NCBI GenBank assembly: GCA_937910385.1
Contig: CALEPT010000083.1
Span: 1-42,376, forward strand
DNA: 42,376 bases
Origin: an uncultured Ruminococcus sp.
Lineage (GTDB): Bacteria; Bacillota; Clostridia; Oscillospirales; Ruminococcaceae
Direction of reading: 5' to 3'
Shown here in pieces: positions 33,034-40,753 of this stretch; positions within the stretch are counted from its first letter, which is position 1; every line of letters starts with the position of its first letter. The notes under the pieces were generated by a model. That model had not been told where the DNA came from, searched no databases, and saw nothing but the letters and a program-made list of their open reading frames with translations. The position numbers were made by a program, and so were the translations under genes.

Positions 33034-33062
33034 TTGATTTTATCAGCGTATACAGGTATAAT
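33034..33062 (+). promoter_or_regulatory. SigA-type promoter of the phospholipase-like gene
   Basis: TTGATT, 17 bases, TATAAT on the plus strand. Transcription would begin inside the first inverted repeat at 33061-33101, so the 5' end of the mRNA would carry the hairpins. Confidence 0.72.
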
Positions 33063-33199
33063 TATAGTGAACGTCAAAAATAATTTGACGTTCACTATAA
33101 TAAATGATTTAAAGTGCCTCGCAGATACGCAAATCAAAGATTTGCTCCCTGCGTATCGGCAAATAGCAAACGACAAAATTTTTTGGCGTTTGCTATAGT
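33061..33199. repeat. Cluster of three inverted repeats upstream of the phospholipase-like gene
   Basis: An 18-bp perfect stem beginning ATTATAGTGAACGTCAAA (33061-33101, 5-base loop); GATACGCA/TGCGTATC enclosing GCAAATC/GATTTGC (33130-33164 region); and ATAGCAAACG/CGTTTGCTAT with inner CAAAA/TTTTG (33165-33199). The last ends 32 bases before the start codon. The arms are unrelated to each other. The layout is like that of the cluster before thrS, which also ends 29 bases before its gene. No T-tracts follow. Confidence 0.75.
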
Positions 33200-33230
33200 A
33201 TATACCTATTTCCCTGAAAGGAGCATTGCT

Positions 33231-34277
33231 ATGTCCGATCTTAAAAGAACACAAAAAAAGATGTCCGCTATATATGAGCGGTATCGCAAAAAAAGATATA
33301 ATATCACAAGTTCTGTTCACAAGGTATTACTCATACGCGCATACGATCTTATACAGCCGTTTTACCCATATACCGAGGCTGTTCTCGGAACTCATTTTGA
33401 AACGATGCTTCATTACTGCTGGTGTCCCGACAGCAAGGGCGACTACGAAAAGGGGCTCGGCAGGCATTACTATTGCGCCGTTAATTCTTCAGGCAAGCAT
33501 CTCAAGCCCGTCCTCAGCTATTACCGGAATGGAATGGGACGTTTTTCAAAAAGCGCACGAACTATGTTTGAAGAGGACTATACAATGGCTCTTACAATGT
33601 ATAATGCAGGTTTTTATCAGCAATCGGCTGCTTTTCTCGGCAGAGCCGTGCATATGCTGTCCGATATGTGCTGCCTGCCACATTCTTCAAAATGGACATA
33701 TTTTTCTTCAAAGCGCAGCTTGCACAAAATATATGAAAAGCTCGCTGCGGCAGTATATCCGGACTTCGTCCCCAGACAGAGTATATCTGAGGAAACATTA
33801 AAAATATTCGCCTCTCACAGAAGCTTCGGACCTGCTCTTAATAAAATAGCAGAAAAAGAAGCTAAGGAGATATTACAGTTAAAAAATGACCCTCTTGCCG
33901 AGATAAAGCACCGTCTTCTTGCAACCGAAAGAGCTGTAGCAGCTCTGCTTTACAGATTCTGCAATGATATATCGCTCCCTCCGGAAGCAGCTCATTACCT
34001 TGAACAGGATATGAGCTGCCGCCCTTTCAAGGATCTTCCTCCGCTAACAGTAAAAATAACCCCAAAAGGCATATGTTTTACCCGTGGAGCTGAAGCCGTA
34101 CGTATCCGCACTGAAAAAAACAAGACCTGCAAGCTGTTCAGAGCAGCTCACAGGTCTGACGGACTATATACACTCTCACCCGTTTATGACGAACAGAAAG
34201 GGCGGGTCATCTCTAAGATAAAAACCGGTCTTTACGATTTTGACCCGAGAATGTCTGAGCTGTTTTTCAGGTTCTGA
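33231..34277 (+). CDS. Zinc-dependent phospholipase C-like protein without signal peptide
   Basis: 348 residues. The N-terminal domain (about 25-210) has the zinc phospholipase C layout: GLGRHYY at residue 79, then SART-F, repeated helices and LGRAVHMLSDMCCLPHSSKW. The spacing of H141, D145, H151, H165 and E169 equals that of the zinc ligands H118, D122, H128, H142 and E146 of Bacillus cereus phospholipase C (by-eye comparison). Secreted family members start with a Trp that also binds zinc; here there is no signal peptide and a Lys/Arg-rich start, so the protein looks cytosolic. The C-terminal 100 residues are not recognised. AAAGGAG precedes the ATG. The reading frame extends upstream through the hairpins, but without a start signal. 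Activity and substrate are unknown. Confidence 0.8.
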   Translation: MSDLKRTQKKMSAIYERYRKKRYNITSSVHKVLLIRAYDLIQPFYPYTEAVLGTHFETMLHYCWCPDSKGDYEKGLGRHYYCAVNSSGKHLKPVLSYYRNGMGRFSKSARTMFEEDYTMALTMYNAGFYQQSAAFLGRAVHMLSDMCCLPHSSKWTYFSSKRSLHKIYEKLAAAVYPDFVPRQSISEETLKIFASHRSFGPALNKIAEKEAKEILQLKNDPLAEIKHRLLATERAVAALLYRFCNDISLPPEAAHYLEQDMSCRPFKDLPPLTVKITPKGICFTRGAEAVRIRTEKNKTCKLFRAAHRSDGLYTLSPVYDEQKGRVISKIKTGLYDFDPRMSELFFRF

Positions 34278-34308
34278 CCCAAAGCTTTTTCAATATCCAA
34301 ATACAAAG

Positions 34309-34350
34309 ATACCGCACACAAGGCAGTTTTTCCTTATGTGCGGTATTTTA
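34309..34350. terminator. Bidirectional intrinsic terminator
   Basis: ATACCGCACA and TGTGCGGTAT plus AAGG/CCTT form a stem of about 14 bp, with TTTTATT after it on the plus strand and CTTTGTATTT on the minus strand. It lies between the converging phospholipase-like gene and asnB. Confidence 0.88.
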
Positions 34351-35931
34351 TTACACTCCGCTTTCTCCGTAATTGGAAAGAACACGTGCAGAGGGATCGT
34401 TGACGTTGCAGCCCTCCCACTCTTTGTTCGGCATCCAGAAATCTACTACCATCTCGCTCTGTCCGGGATAATATTTCTCAAATATCTCGCGGTAAAGCAA
34501 AGATTCCTTTGTAAATGGACGGGCATGACTGTATACTGTGGATTTCAGCTCAAGTTCCTCATCAGAGTAAAGTCCTTCGGCATATTCCTTAAGATAATCG
34601 ACCATTGAATGTCCCACTGCATCGGAAAATGCTGCCTTCTCACGGTATAGTATATCATGCGGCAGGTAGTCTCCCTCGAAAGCATGACGGAGCAGATACT
34701 TGCCCTTGTTGTATTTGTTGAGCTTCATCTCGGGGTCTACCGCCATGACGTATTTTACGAAGTCAAGGTCGCCGAAGGGTACTCTTGCTTCAAGGGAATT
34801 CACCGAAATACAGCGGTCTGCACGGAGCACATCGTACATATGCAGCTCGTGAACACGCTTTACCGACTCCTGCTGGAACGCCTGTGCAGAGGGAGCAAAA
34901 TCAGTGTACTTATAGCCGAAGAGCTCGTCGGATATCTCTCCCGTAAGAAGGACGCGGATATCGGTCTGCTCGTGTATCGCCTTGCACAGCAGATACATTC
35001 CCATGCTCGCACGGATAGTCGTTATATCGTATGTACCGAGCAGCTTTATGACCTTTTCCAGCGACGAGAGCACATCGTCCTTTGTGATGATGACCTCGGT
35101 ATGGTCGCTCCCTATGTAATCAGCTGCCTGTTTTGCATATTTCAGGTCGATAGCGTCGGTGTTCATGCCTATCGCGAATGTCTTTATCGGAGTATTGCTC
35201 TTTTTCTGAGCGATAGCGCAAACAAGCGAGGAATCGAGTCCGCCCGAAAGGAGAAATCCTACCTTGGCGTCGGCAGAGAGCCTTTTTTCCACGCCTGCCA
35301 CAAGCTTGTCATGGATATTTTTGCATACGGTATCAAGGTCATCGTATATGACCTCGCTGACCTTCGTTATGTCGCAGTAGCAGACAAATTTGCCGTTTTT
35401 GTAGTAATGGCCGGGAGGAAATGGCATTATTCTTTTGCACAGCTTTACGAGGTTCTTTGCCTCGCTTGCAAAAACTATCGTTCCGTCTGCGTCATAGCCG
35501 TAATACAGCGGACGTATGCCGATCGGATCACGTGCAGCGATGAACTCATGCGACTGAGAGTCGTAAATTATACAGGCAAACTCCGCGTCGAGCTTTGCAA
35601 ACATATCCGTGCCGTATTCCTTGTACATCGGCAGCAGTATCTCACAGTCGCTGTCGCTGTGAAAGGTATATCCCTTTTCTTTAAGCTCCTCGCGTATCGG
35701 CAGGAAACCGTATATCTCACCGTTGCAGACAAGGTAATTTCCGCCGAGCTCAAACGGCTGCATTCCCTCGGGAGTGAGTCCCATTATCGAAAGGCGCTGA
35801 AAGCCAAGTACACCGTCTTTGAGGTAGATGATCCGGCAGTCGTCAGGACCGCGAGAGACTGTTGCCTCGAGCCCCTTCGTCACCTTTTTCATTCCTCCGT
35901 CTGTGCCGCAATATCCCATGATAGTACACAT
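34351..35931 (-). CDS. asnB: Asparagine synthase (glutamine-hydrolysing)
   Basis: Makes asparagine from aspartate, ATP and glutamine. The glutaminase domain begins with the nucleophile Cys2 (MCTIMGYCG) and contains RGPDD, RLSIMG and NGEIYGF. The synthetase domain has the ATP loop LLSGGLDSSL (about residue 227) and LTGEISDELFGYKY. 526 residues, standard for AsnB. It is the last gene of the nitrogen operon: the ATG is 3 bases after the purF stop, with GGAGG inside the end of purF. It is followed by the terminator at 34309-34350. Confidence 0.97.
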   Translation of the reverse strand: MCTIMGYCGTDGGMKKVTKGLEATVSRGPDDCRIIYLKDGVLGFQRLSIMGLTPEGMQPFELGGNYLVCNGEIYGFLPIREELKEKGYTFHSDSDCEILLPMYKEYGTDMFAKLDAEFACIIYDSQSHEFIAARDPIGIRPLYYGYDADGTIVFASEAKNLVKLCKRIMPFPPGHYYKNGKFVCYCDITKVSEVIYDDLDTVCKNIHDKLVAGVEKRLSADAKVGFLLSGGLDSSLVCAIAQKKSNTPIKTFAIGMNTDAIDLKYAKQAADYIGSDHTEVIITKDDVLSSLEKVIKLLGTYDITTIRASMGMYLLCKAIHEQTDIRVLLTGEISDELFGYKYTDFAPSAQAFQQESVKRVHELHMYDVLRADRCISVNSLEARVPFGDLDFVKYVMAVDPEMKLNKYNKGKYLLRHAFEGDYLPHDILYREKAAFSDAVGHSMVDYLKEYAEGLYSDEELELKSTVYSHARPFTKESLLYREIFEKYYPGQSEMVVDFWMPNKEWEGCNVNDPSARVLSNYGESGV

Positions 35932-35934
35932 TGC

Positions 35935-37368
35935 TTATTCCTCCGTAACCTTATGAATTTTCTCGTCAAATTTGTTCTTGCTTCCCGCGCCCGCGACATC
36001 GAGCGGATAGTCGCCGGTAAAACAGCCGCGGCAAAATTCCTTCCTACCGCCAACAAGCTCGCTCAGAGCCTCAGTCGGCAGATATGCAAGAGTATCTGCT
36101 CCTATGAATTTTGTTATATCTTCGATCGTTCCGCAATGATTTGCGATGAGATTTTCCTCGGAATCTATATCTGTTCCGAAATAGCACGAATGCCTGAACA
36201 CCGGTGAGGATATCCTGACATGGACCTCGCTCGCTCCTGCTTCACGCAAAAGCCGCACTATCCTTGCACTTGTAGTTCCCCGCACGATCGAATCGTCTAT
36301 CATTATGACGCGCTTGCCTCGAACGCTCTCACGCACGGCATTGAGCTTTATCTTCACGGCGCTCTCGCGCTGGTTCTGCGATGGCTGTATGAAGCTGCGC
36401 CCTATGTATTTATTTTTGATGAACCCTATGCCGTATGGTATGCCGCTTTCTTCAGAGTAGCCGAGTGCGGCATCAAGTCCGGAATCGGGAACTCCGACAA
36501 CGATATCAGCCTCTACGGGGCTGTGCCTTGCAAGCAATCTGCCTGCCATAACCCTTGCGTGGTGTACCGAGATTCCCTCTATAACGGAATCGGGACGTGC
36601 AAAGTAGATATACTCAAATATGCAGATATTACTCTTTTCGCGGCAGTGAGTCGTGACGGAGCGCAGTCCGTCCTCGCCTATGACGACTATCTCTCCGGGT
36701 CTGACATCCCTCAGATACTCCGCTCCGACAGTTTCCAGAGCGCACGACTCCGAGGCGACAACATAAGCTCCGTCGGCAGTCCTGCCTATACAGAGCGGTC
36801 TGAAGCCTTCGGGGTCGCGGAAAGCTATGAGCTTCGTCGCCGTCATGAGAATGCAGGAGTATGCTCCCTTTATATTGGGCATTGCACGCTCGACCGCCTC
36901 CTCAGTGGAGCTGCTCGAAAGTCTCTCGCGGACTATCTCATAGGCAATAGCCTCCGTATCGGAAGTTCCGTGGAAAATAGCTCCCGAAAGCTCAAAGCTG
37001 CGCCTGAGCTGTGCTGCATTGATGAGGTTGCCGTTATGGACAAGCGCAAGATTTCCCTTTATATGGCGGATAACGAGGGGCTGGATATTGTTATGGTTCT
37101 TGCCGCCCGTAGTTGAATATCTGACGTGACCGACCGACATGTTTCCTCTGCCGAGGCGTTCAAGCTCCTCGCGTCCAAACACCTCCGAAACGAGTCCGTC
37201 CGCCTTTTTGTGGCTGAATACTCCGTCGTCACAGACGGCTATCCCGCAGCTTTCCTGTCCTCTGTGCTGCAATGCGTAAAGTCCGAAATACACCGACGAA
37301 GCAACGTCAGCAGTATTGTTTTCGTATATCCCGAAAACTCCGCATTCCTCATGGATAGTATCAAACAT
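35935..37368 (-). CDS. purF: Amidophosphoribosyltransferase
   Basis: First enzyme of purine synthesis: PRPP plus glutamine gives phosphoribosylamine. After a short propeptide (MFDTIHEE) comes the nucleophile Cys (CGVFGIY), then the glutaminase domain (LQHRGQESCGIA, GHVRYSTTG) and the transferase domain with the PRPP loop VIMIDDSIVRGTTSARIV. The late Cys residues (CRGCFTGDYP) fit the type that binds a 4Fe-4S cluster. About 477 residues. I prefer the ATG at 37368 to a GTG two codons earlier; the ribosome binding site is weak. Here purF lies not with other purine genes but in a nitrogen operon, 14 bases after the ANTAR gene. Confidence 0.95.
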   Translation of the reverse strand: MFDTIHEECGVFGIYENNTADVASSVYFGLYALQHRGQESCGIAVCDDGVFSHKKADGLVSEVFGREELERLGRGNMSVGHVRYSTTGGKNHNNIQPLVIRHIKGNLALVHNGNLINAAQLRRSFELSGAIFHGTSDTEAIAYEIVRERLSSSSTEEAVERAMPNIKGAYSCILMTATKLIAFRDPEGFRPLCIGRTADGAYVVASESCALETVGAEYLRDVRPGEIVVIGEDGLRSVTTHCREKSNICIFEYIYFARPDSVIEGISVHHARVMAGRLLARHSPVEADIVVGVPDSGLDAALGYSEESGIPYGIGFIKNKYIGRSFIQPSQNQRESAVKIKLNAVRESVRGKRVIMIDDSIVRGTTSARIVRLLREAGASEVHVRISSPVFRHSCYFGTDIDSEENLIANHCGTIEDITKFIGADTLAYLPTEALSELVGGRKEFCRGCFTGDYPLDVAGAGSKNKFDEKIHKVTEE

Positions 37369-37382
37369 TTTCACACCGCTTT

Positions 37383-37964
37383 CTACAAATACTGCTCACC
37401 AAGCTTATCTATGACTTCAAGTGCAGCTATGCTCTTCTTCTTTCTCTTATTCATGGCGTACTGCTCAAGATATTCATGAGCCTCTGCTTCCGTCATGCCG
37501 CGGTACTGCATAAGCATGAACTTTGCTTTATCTATCGTACGTATCTCTTCTATCTTTTTTTCAAGGCGAACAGTCTCCTGATAGAGCTTCCATGAGCGCC
37601 TGACAGCTATGTCTATCGTCTTTATCAAGCGATACAATACAGACCTGTTAAAAGGCTTGCTGACCACAATGATCCCGCTCTTTTCAAAACGATCCATATG
37701 CTTTTCGGCAAGCTCAGCCTTTATTATGAGAATACAGTTAGCTGATGTATTCTCAATGATATACTCTGCAATTCCGGCTCCCGAATCGTCCGAAAGCGGA
37801 GAATTTATCACCGCAAGTTCTATGGACGGAGCGGCGTCGAATATATTCTTTGCCTGATATGACGTTTCGGCTGTTCTCACGCTGCATTGGAACGATTCCT
37901 TCATAAAATCAGAGAGCAGCTCGGAAGCATTCTTATTGCTCGAAATTATCAGTACATTCTCCAA
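37383..37964 (-). CDS. ANTAR-domain antitermination regulator with degenerate receiver
   Basis: 193 residues. The N-terminal half (about 1-118) has the fold of a response-regulator receiver, but the acidic pair is Ser8-Ser9 and the phospho-acceptor Asp is Asn54; K103 is kept. It therefore probably is not phosphorylated. A helical linker follows and then an ANTAR domain (about 135-190: KAKFMLMQYRGMTEAEAHEYLEQYAM), which binds paired hairpins in nascent RNA and prevents termination. The start is an unusual TTG, supported by GGAGG 6 bases before it. It lies 12 bases after the glutamine synthetase-like gene. An ANTAR regulator (NitR) next to glutamine synthetase and glutamate synthase genes is known in a solventogenic Clostridium, so control of this operon is likely. 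Confidence 0.88.
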   Translation of the reverse strand: MENVLIISSNKNASELLSDFMKESFQCSVRTAETSYQAKNIFDAAPSIELAVINSPLSDDSGAGIAEYIIENTSANCILIIKAELAEKHMDRFEKSGIIVVSKPFNRSVLYRLIKTIDIAVRRSWKLYQETVRLEKKIEEIRTIDKAKFMLMQYRGMTEAEAHEYLEQYAMNKRKKKSIAALEVIDKLGEQYL

Positions 37965-37976
37965 TGTGTACCTCCG

Positions 37977-39251
37977 TCAAAGATTGTAAAAATATTTCTT
38001 ATCTTCAAATGCCTCTTTATCGTACGCAGCCGTATATTCCTTCCATTCGTCACTGCGTTCTTTTATTATCTCAGAAAGTATTATTTCCGGGATATACTTT
38101 TTGAGGAAATGTGAGCCTTCTGCTATCTCAACAGCCTCGGAAAGATCCTGAGGAAGAAGCTCTGTTCCGCTGTTTTCGGGCGGCAGAACAAACGAACCCT
38201 CAATGCCCTCAAGTGCAGAATATATGATAAGTCCGAATACATAATACGGATTGCAGGCACAGTCCGCAGCACGAAGTGTGACAAATGCCTCTATTTTGTC
38301 ATCAGGTATCCTGAGAAGCTGAGAGCACTCGCCTGCCGACCATACAATATTCCTCGGAGCAGAAAACTCTCCGAGACGCTTGTATGAATTCACAGTTGAA
38401 TTCGTCATAACAGTAAATTCGCGGATATACTTCATTAATCCCGCGCAGGCACTTTTTATCACGTCTCCTCCGTCAGTATTTTCCTCGAAAAGATCATTAT
38501 CGCGGAAAATGCTGAAGCTTATGTGCATACCATTTCCGCAATCGTTCGCAAGAGGCTTGGGCATAAAGCTTGCGTGTACTCCGTGTATCTCCGCTACAGA
38601 TTTTACTGCTGACTTGAAGCTTAAAAATGTATCGGCTGCCTTTAATGCAGAGGCTGCATTAAAGTCGATCTCATGCTGTCCGTGACCGCTCTCGTGGCGG
38701 GAGGAAACAGGGTGTATGCCCATCTGCTCCATTGTGAGGCAGACGTCGCGTCGGATATTCTCGCCCTTATCATCCGGAGCAATGTCACAGTAGCCTGCGT
38801 AGTCATGCGGCTTTTTCAGCGGCTTGCCACTCTCGGAGGTGCGGAAAAGCGTGAACTCGCATGACGTTCCGAAGCGGAAGCAGTAACCCTTTGAAACAGC
38901 ATCCTTCATTGCTTTTTTCAGGAAGTACCTTCCGTCCCCCTCGAATGGAGTTCCGTCCGCATAGCGTATATAGCAGAACATTCTTATTACCCTGCCCTGC
39001 TGCGGCCGCCACGGAAGGAGCGTCATCGTGCCTGCGTCTGGGAAGAGAAACAGGTCCTTTCCCTGTGCAGCTTCAAAGCCCGTTATCTTCTTTGCGGTTA
39101 TCCTGACTCCGCGCTCGAATGTAACAGCAAGCTCCGACGAAAGGATAGATATGTTCTTAAGTTTTCCGTTTATATCGCAGAAGGTAAGCTTTACGAACTT
39201 TACGTCGTTCTCCTCCACATATTGCAGTATCTCATTTTCCGAGTATATCAT
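37977..39251 (-). CDS. Glutamine synthetase-like protein, probably not a normal glutamine synthetase
   Basis: 424 residues with the type I glutamine synthetase fold: an N-terminal beta-grasp (about 1-100) and a catalytic domain with RHESGHGQHEIDF, CGNGMHISF, NSYKRL and CNPYYVFGLIIYSALEGI. Compared by eye with Salmonella GlnA, the n1 metal ligands remain (E132, E187, E194), but of the n2 ligands only H243 remains (E129 and E357 equivalents are S130 and T325). The flap Glu327 is S298 and Arg339 is C309. R314 and R327 are kept. These changes suggest altered or lost catalysis. The ATG at 39251 follows GGAGGAA. It overlaps nothing and sits between gltD and the ANTAR regulator gene, its possible partner. 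Confidence 0.85.
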   Translation of the reverse strand: MIYSENEILQYVEENDVKFVKLTFCDINGKLKNISILSSELAVTFERGVRITAKKITGFEAAQGKDLFLFPDAGTMTLLPWRPQQGRVIRMFCYIRYADGTPFEGDGRYFLKKAMKDAVSKGYCFRFGTSCEFTLFRTSESGKPLKKPHDYAGYCDIAPDDKGENIRRDVCLTMEQMGIHPVSSRHESGHGQHEIDFNAASALKAADTFLSFKSAVKSVAEIHGVHASFMPKPLANDCGNGMHISFSIFRDNDLFEENTDGGDVIKSACAGLMKYIREFTVMTNSTVNSYKRLGEFSAPRNIVWSAGECSQLLRIPDDKIEAFVTLRAADCACNPYYVFGLIIYSALEGIEGSFVLPPENSGTELLPQDLSEAVEIAEGSHFLKKYIPEIILSEIIKERSDEWKEYTAAYDKEAFEDKKYFYNL

Positions 39252-39265
39252 ACTTTCCTCCGTTA

Positions 39266-40750
39266 TCATAGATTGGTGTAGCCCATGAGGTATTCGTCCG
39301 CCTCGTGTGCAGCGTCCCTGCCCTCGCGGATAGCGCGTACAACGAGCGACTGTCCGATATGCATATCTCCCGCCGCAAATACCTTGGGAACATTAGTTGA
39401 AAAGCTGCCGCTTTCCGTTTTCACATTCGTGCGCTCATTTAGCTCCGCTCCGAACGCCTCGGCAACATAGCCCTGGCAGCCTAAAAAGCCCGCTGCTATA
39501 AGGCAGAGCTCGCACGGAAGTATCTGCTCGCTGCCCTCTATCTCACGCGGAGCTCTCCTGCCCGTTTCGGGGTCGGTAACAAATTCAAGCCTTACCGTTT
39601 TAACAGCGCAAAGCTTTCCGTTTTCGTCCTTGATGAACTCCTTGACCGTCGTCTCGTAGACTCTCGGGTCGCTGCCGAATACGGCAGCTGCCTCCTCCTG
39701 ACCGTAGTCAGTCTTGCATACTCTCGGCCATTCGGGCCACGGGTTGTTCTCGGCACGCTCGTCGGGGAGCTTCGGCATCATCTCTATCTGAACTACCGAC
39801 TTGCAGCCGTGTCTTACCGATGTGCCAACGCAGTCATTGCCCGTGTCTCCGCCGCCGATGATCACGACGTTCTTCCCCTCTGCGGAAATATAGTTTCCAT
39901 CGCTAAGGTCGGAGGCAAGAAGGCTCTTTGTGGTCGATTTGAGGAAGTCCACCGCGAAGTAAATTCCCTCCGCATCGCGTCCCTCCGCCTTTATATCACG
40001 CGGATTAGAGGAGCCGCAGCAGAGTATCACAGCATCGAAGCTTTCAAGTATTTCATCTGCCGAAACACTGCTTCCCACGTCCGCATTGGTAACGAATGTA
40101 ACCCCCTCCGCGCGCATGAGCTCCGTGCGGCGCTCGATGATGTGTTTTTCGAGTTTCATGTTCGGTATTCCGTACATGAGAAGTCCACCTACTCTGTCCT
40201 CACGCTCGAAGACCGTAACACTGTGTCCGCGATGATTGAGGGTGTCGGCAGCAGCAAGGCCCGAGGGACCCGAGCCGATAACCGCTATCCTTTTGCCGCT
40301 GCGTATCTCAGGGATAACAGGCTGCATGAGTCCGCTTTCAAAGCCGTATTCGATTATTGCATTTTCGTTTTCCTTAACGGTAACGGGAGCGCCGTTGAGT
40401 CCGCAGGTACACGCCTTTTCACAAAGTGCAGGACATACACGCGAGGTGAACTCGGGGAAGTTATTGGTCATGAGCAGCCTTTCAAGAGCCTGATCTTTAT
40501 GCCCCCTGTACAGCAGGTCGTTCCACTCGGGAATTAGATTGTTGAGCGGACAGCCCGATATCATACCACAGAGCATTTTTCCGTTTTGACAGAACGGCAC
40601 TCCGCAGTCCATGCACCTCGCCGCCTGTTCGCAGCGTTCCTGCTCGTTGAGCGGGGTGTGGAACTCGTTGAAATTCTTTATCCTTTCAAGCGGTTCCGAG
40701 GCGCTGCTTTCAATTCTTGTATATTCAAGGAATCCTGTAGCCTTACCCAT
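39266..40750 (-). CDS. gltD: Glutamate synthase small subunit
   Basis: Supplies electrons from NAD(P)H to the large subunit for the synthesis of glutamate from glutamine and 2-oxoglutarate. The N-terminal part holds Cys motifs for 4Fe-4S clusters (CEQAARCMDCGVPFC, CPALCEKACTC). The FAD site is GSGPSGLAAADTL and the NAD(P)H site IIGGGDTGNDC; the last FAD segment is FAAGDMHIGQSLVVRAI. 494 residues, as usual. The start follows GGAGG at the end of gltB, with 3 bases between the genes. The next gene begins 15 bases after its stop. Confidence 0.97.
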   Translation of the reverse strand: MGKATGFLEYTRIESSASEPLERIKNFNEFHTPLNEQERCEQAARCMDCGVPFCQNGKMLCGMISGCPLNNLIPEWNDLLYRGHKDQALERLLMTNNFPEFTSRVCPALCEKACTCGLNGAPVTVKENENAIIEYGFESGLMQPVIPEIRSGKRIAVIGSGPSGLAAADTLNHRGHSVTVFEREDRVGGLLMYGIPNMKLEKHIIERRTELMRAEGVTFVTNADVGSSVSADEILESFDAVILCCGSSNPRDIKAEGRDAEGIYFAVDFLKSTTKSLLASDLSDGNYISAEGKNVVIIGGGDTGNDCVGTSVRHGCKSVVQIEMMPKLPDERAENNPWPEWPRVCKTDYGQEEAAAVFGSDPRVYETTVKEFIKDENGKLCAVKTVRLEFVTDPETGRRAPREIEGSEQILPCELCLIAAGFLGCQGYVAEAFGAELNERTNVKTESGSFSTNVPKVFAAGDMHIGQSLVVRAIREGRDAAHEADEYLMGYTNL

Positions 40751-40753
40751 TTC

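Noticed and set aside
33114..33230. 39-codon N-terminal extension of the phospholipase-like protein
   Set aside because: It runs through the hairpins and has no ribosome binding site; AAAGGAG supports the ATG at 33231.
34657..36207. 516-codon open frame on the plus strand opposite asnB and purF
   Set aside because: A shadow frame of two well-supported genes; the translation resembles no protein and no start signal is present.
39809..40537. 242-codon open frame opposite gltD
   Set aside because: Shadow of a conserved gene in the codon phase that often stays open opposite GC-rich third positions.
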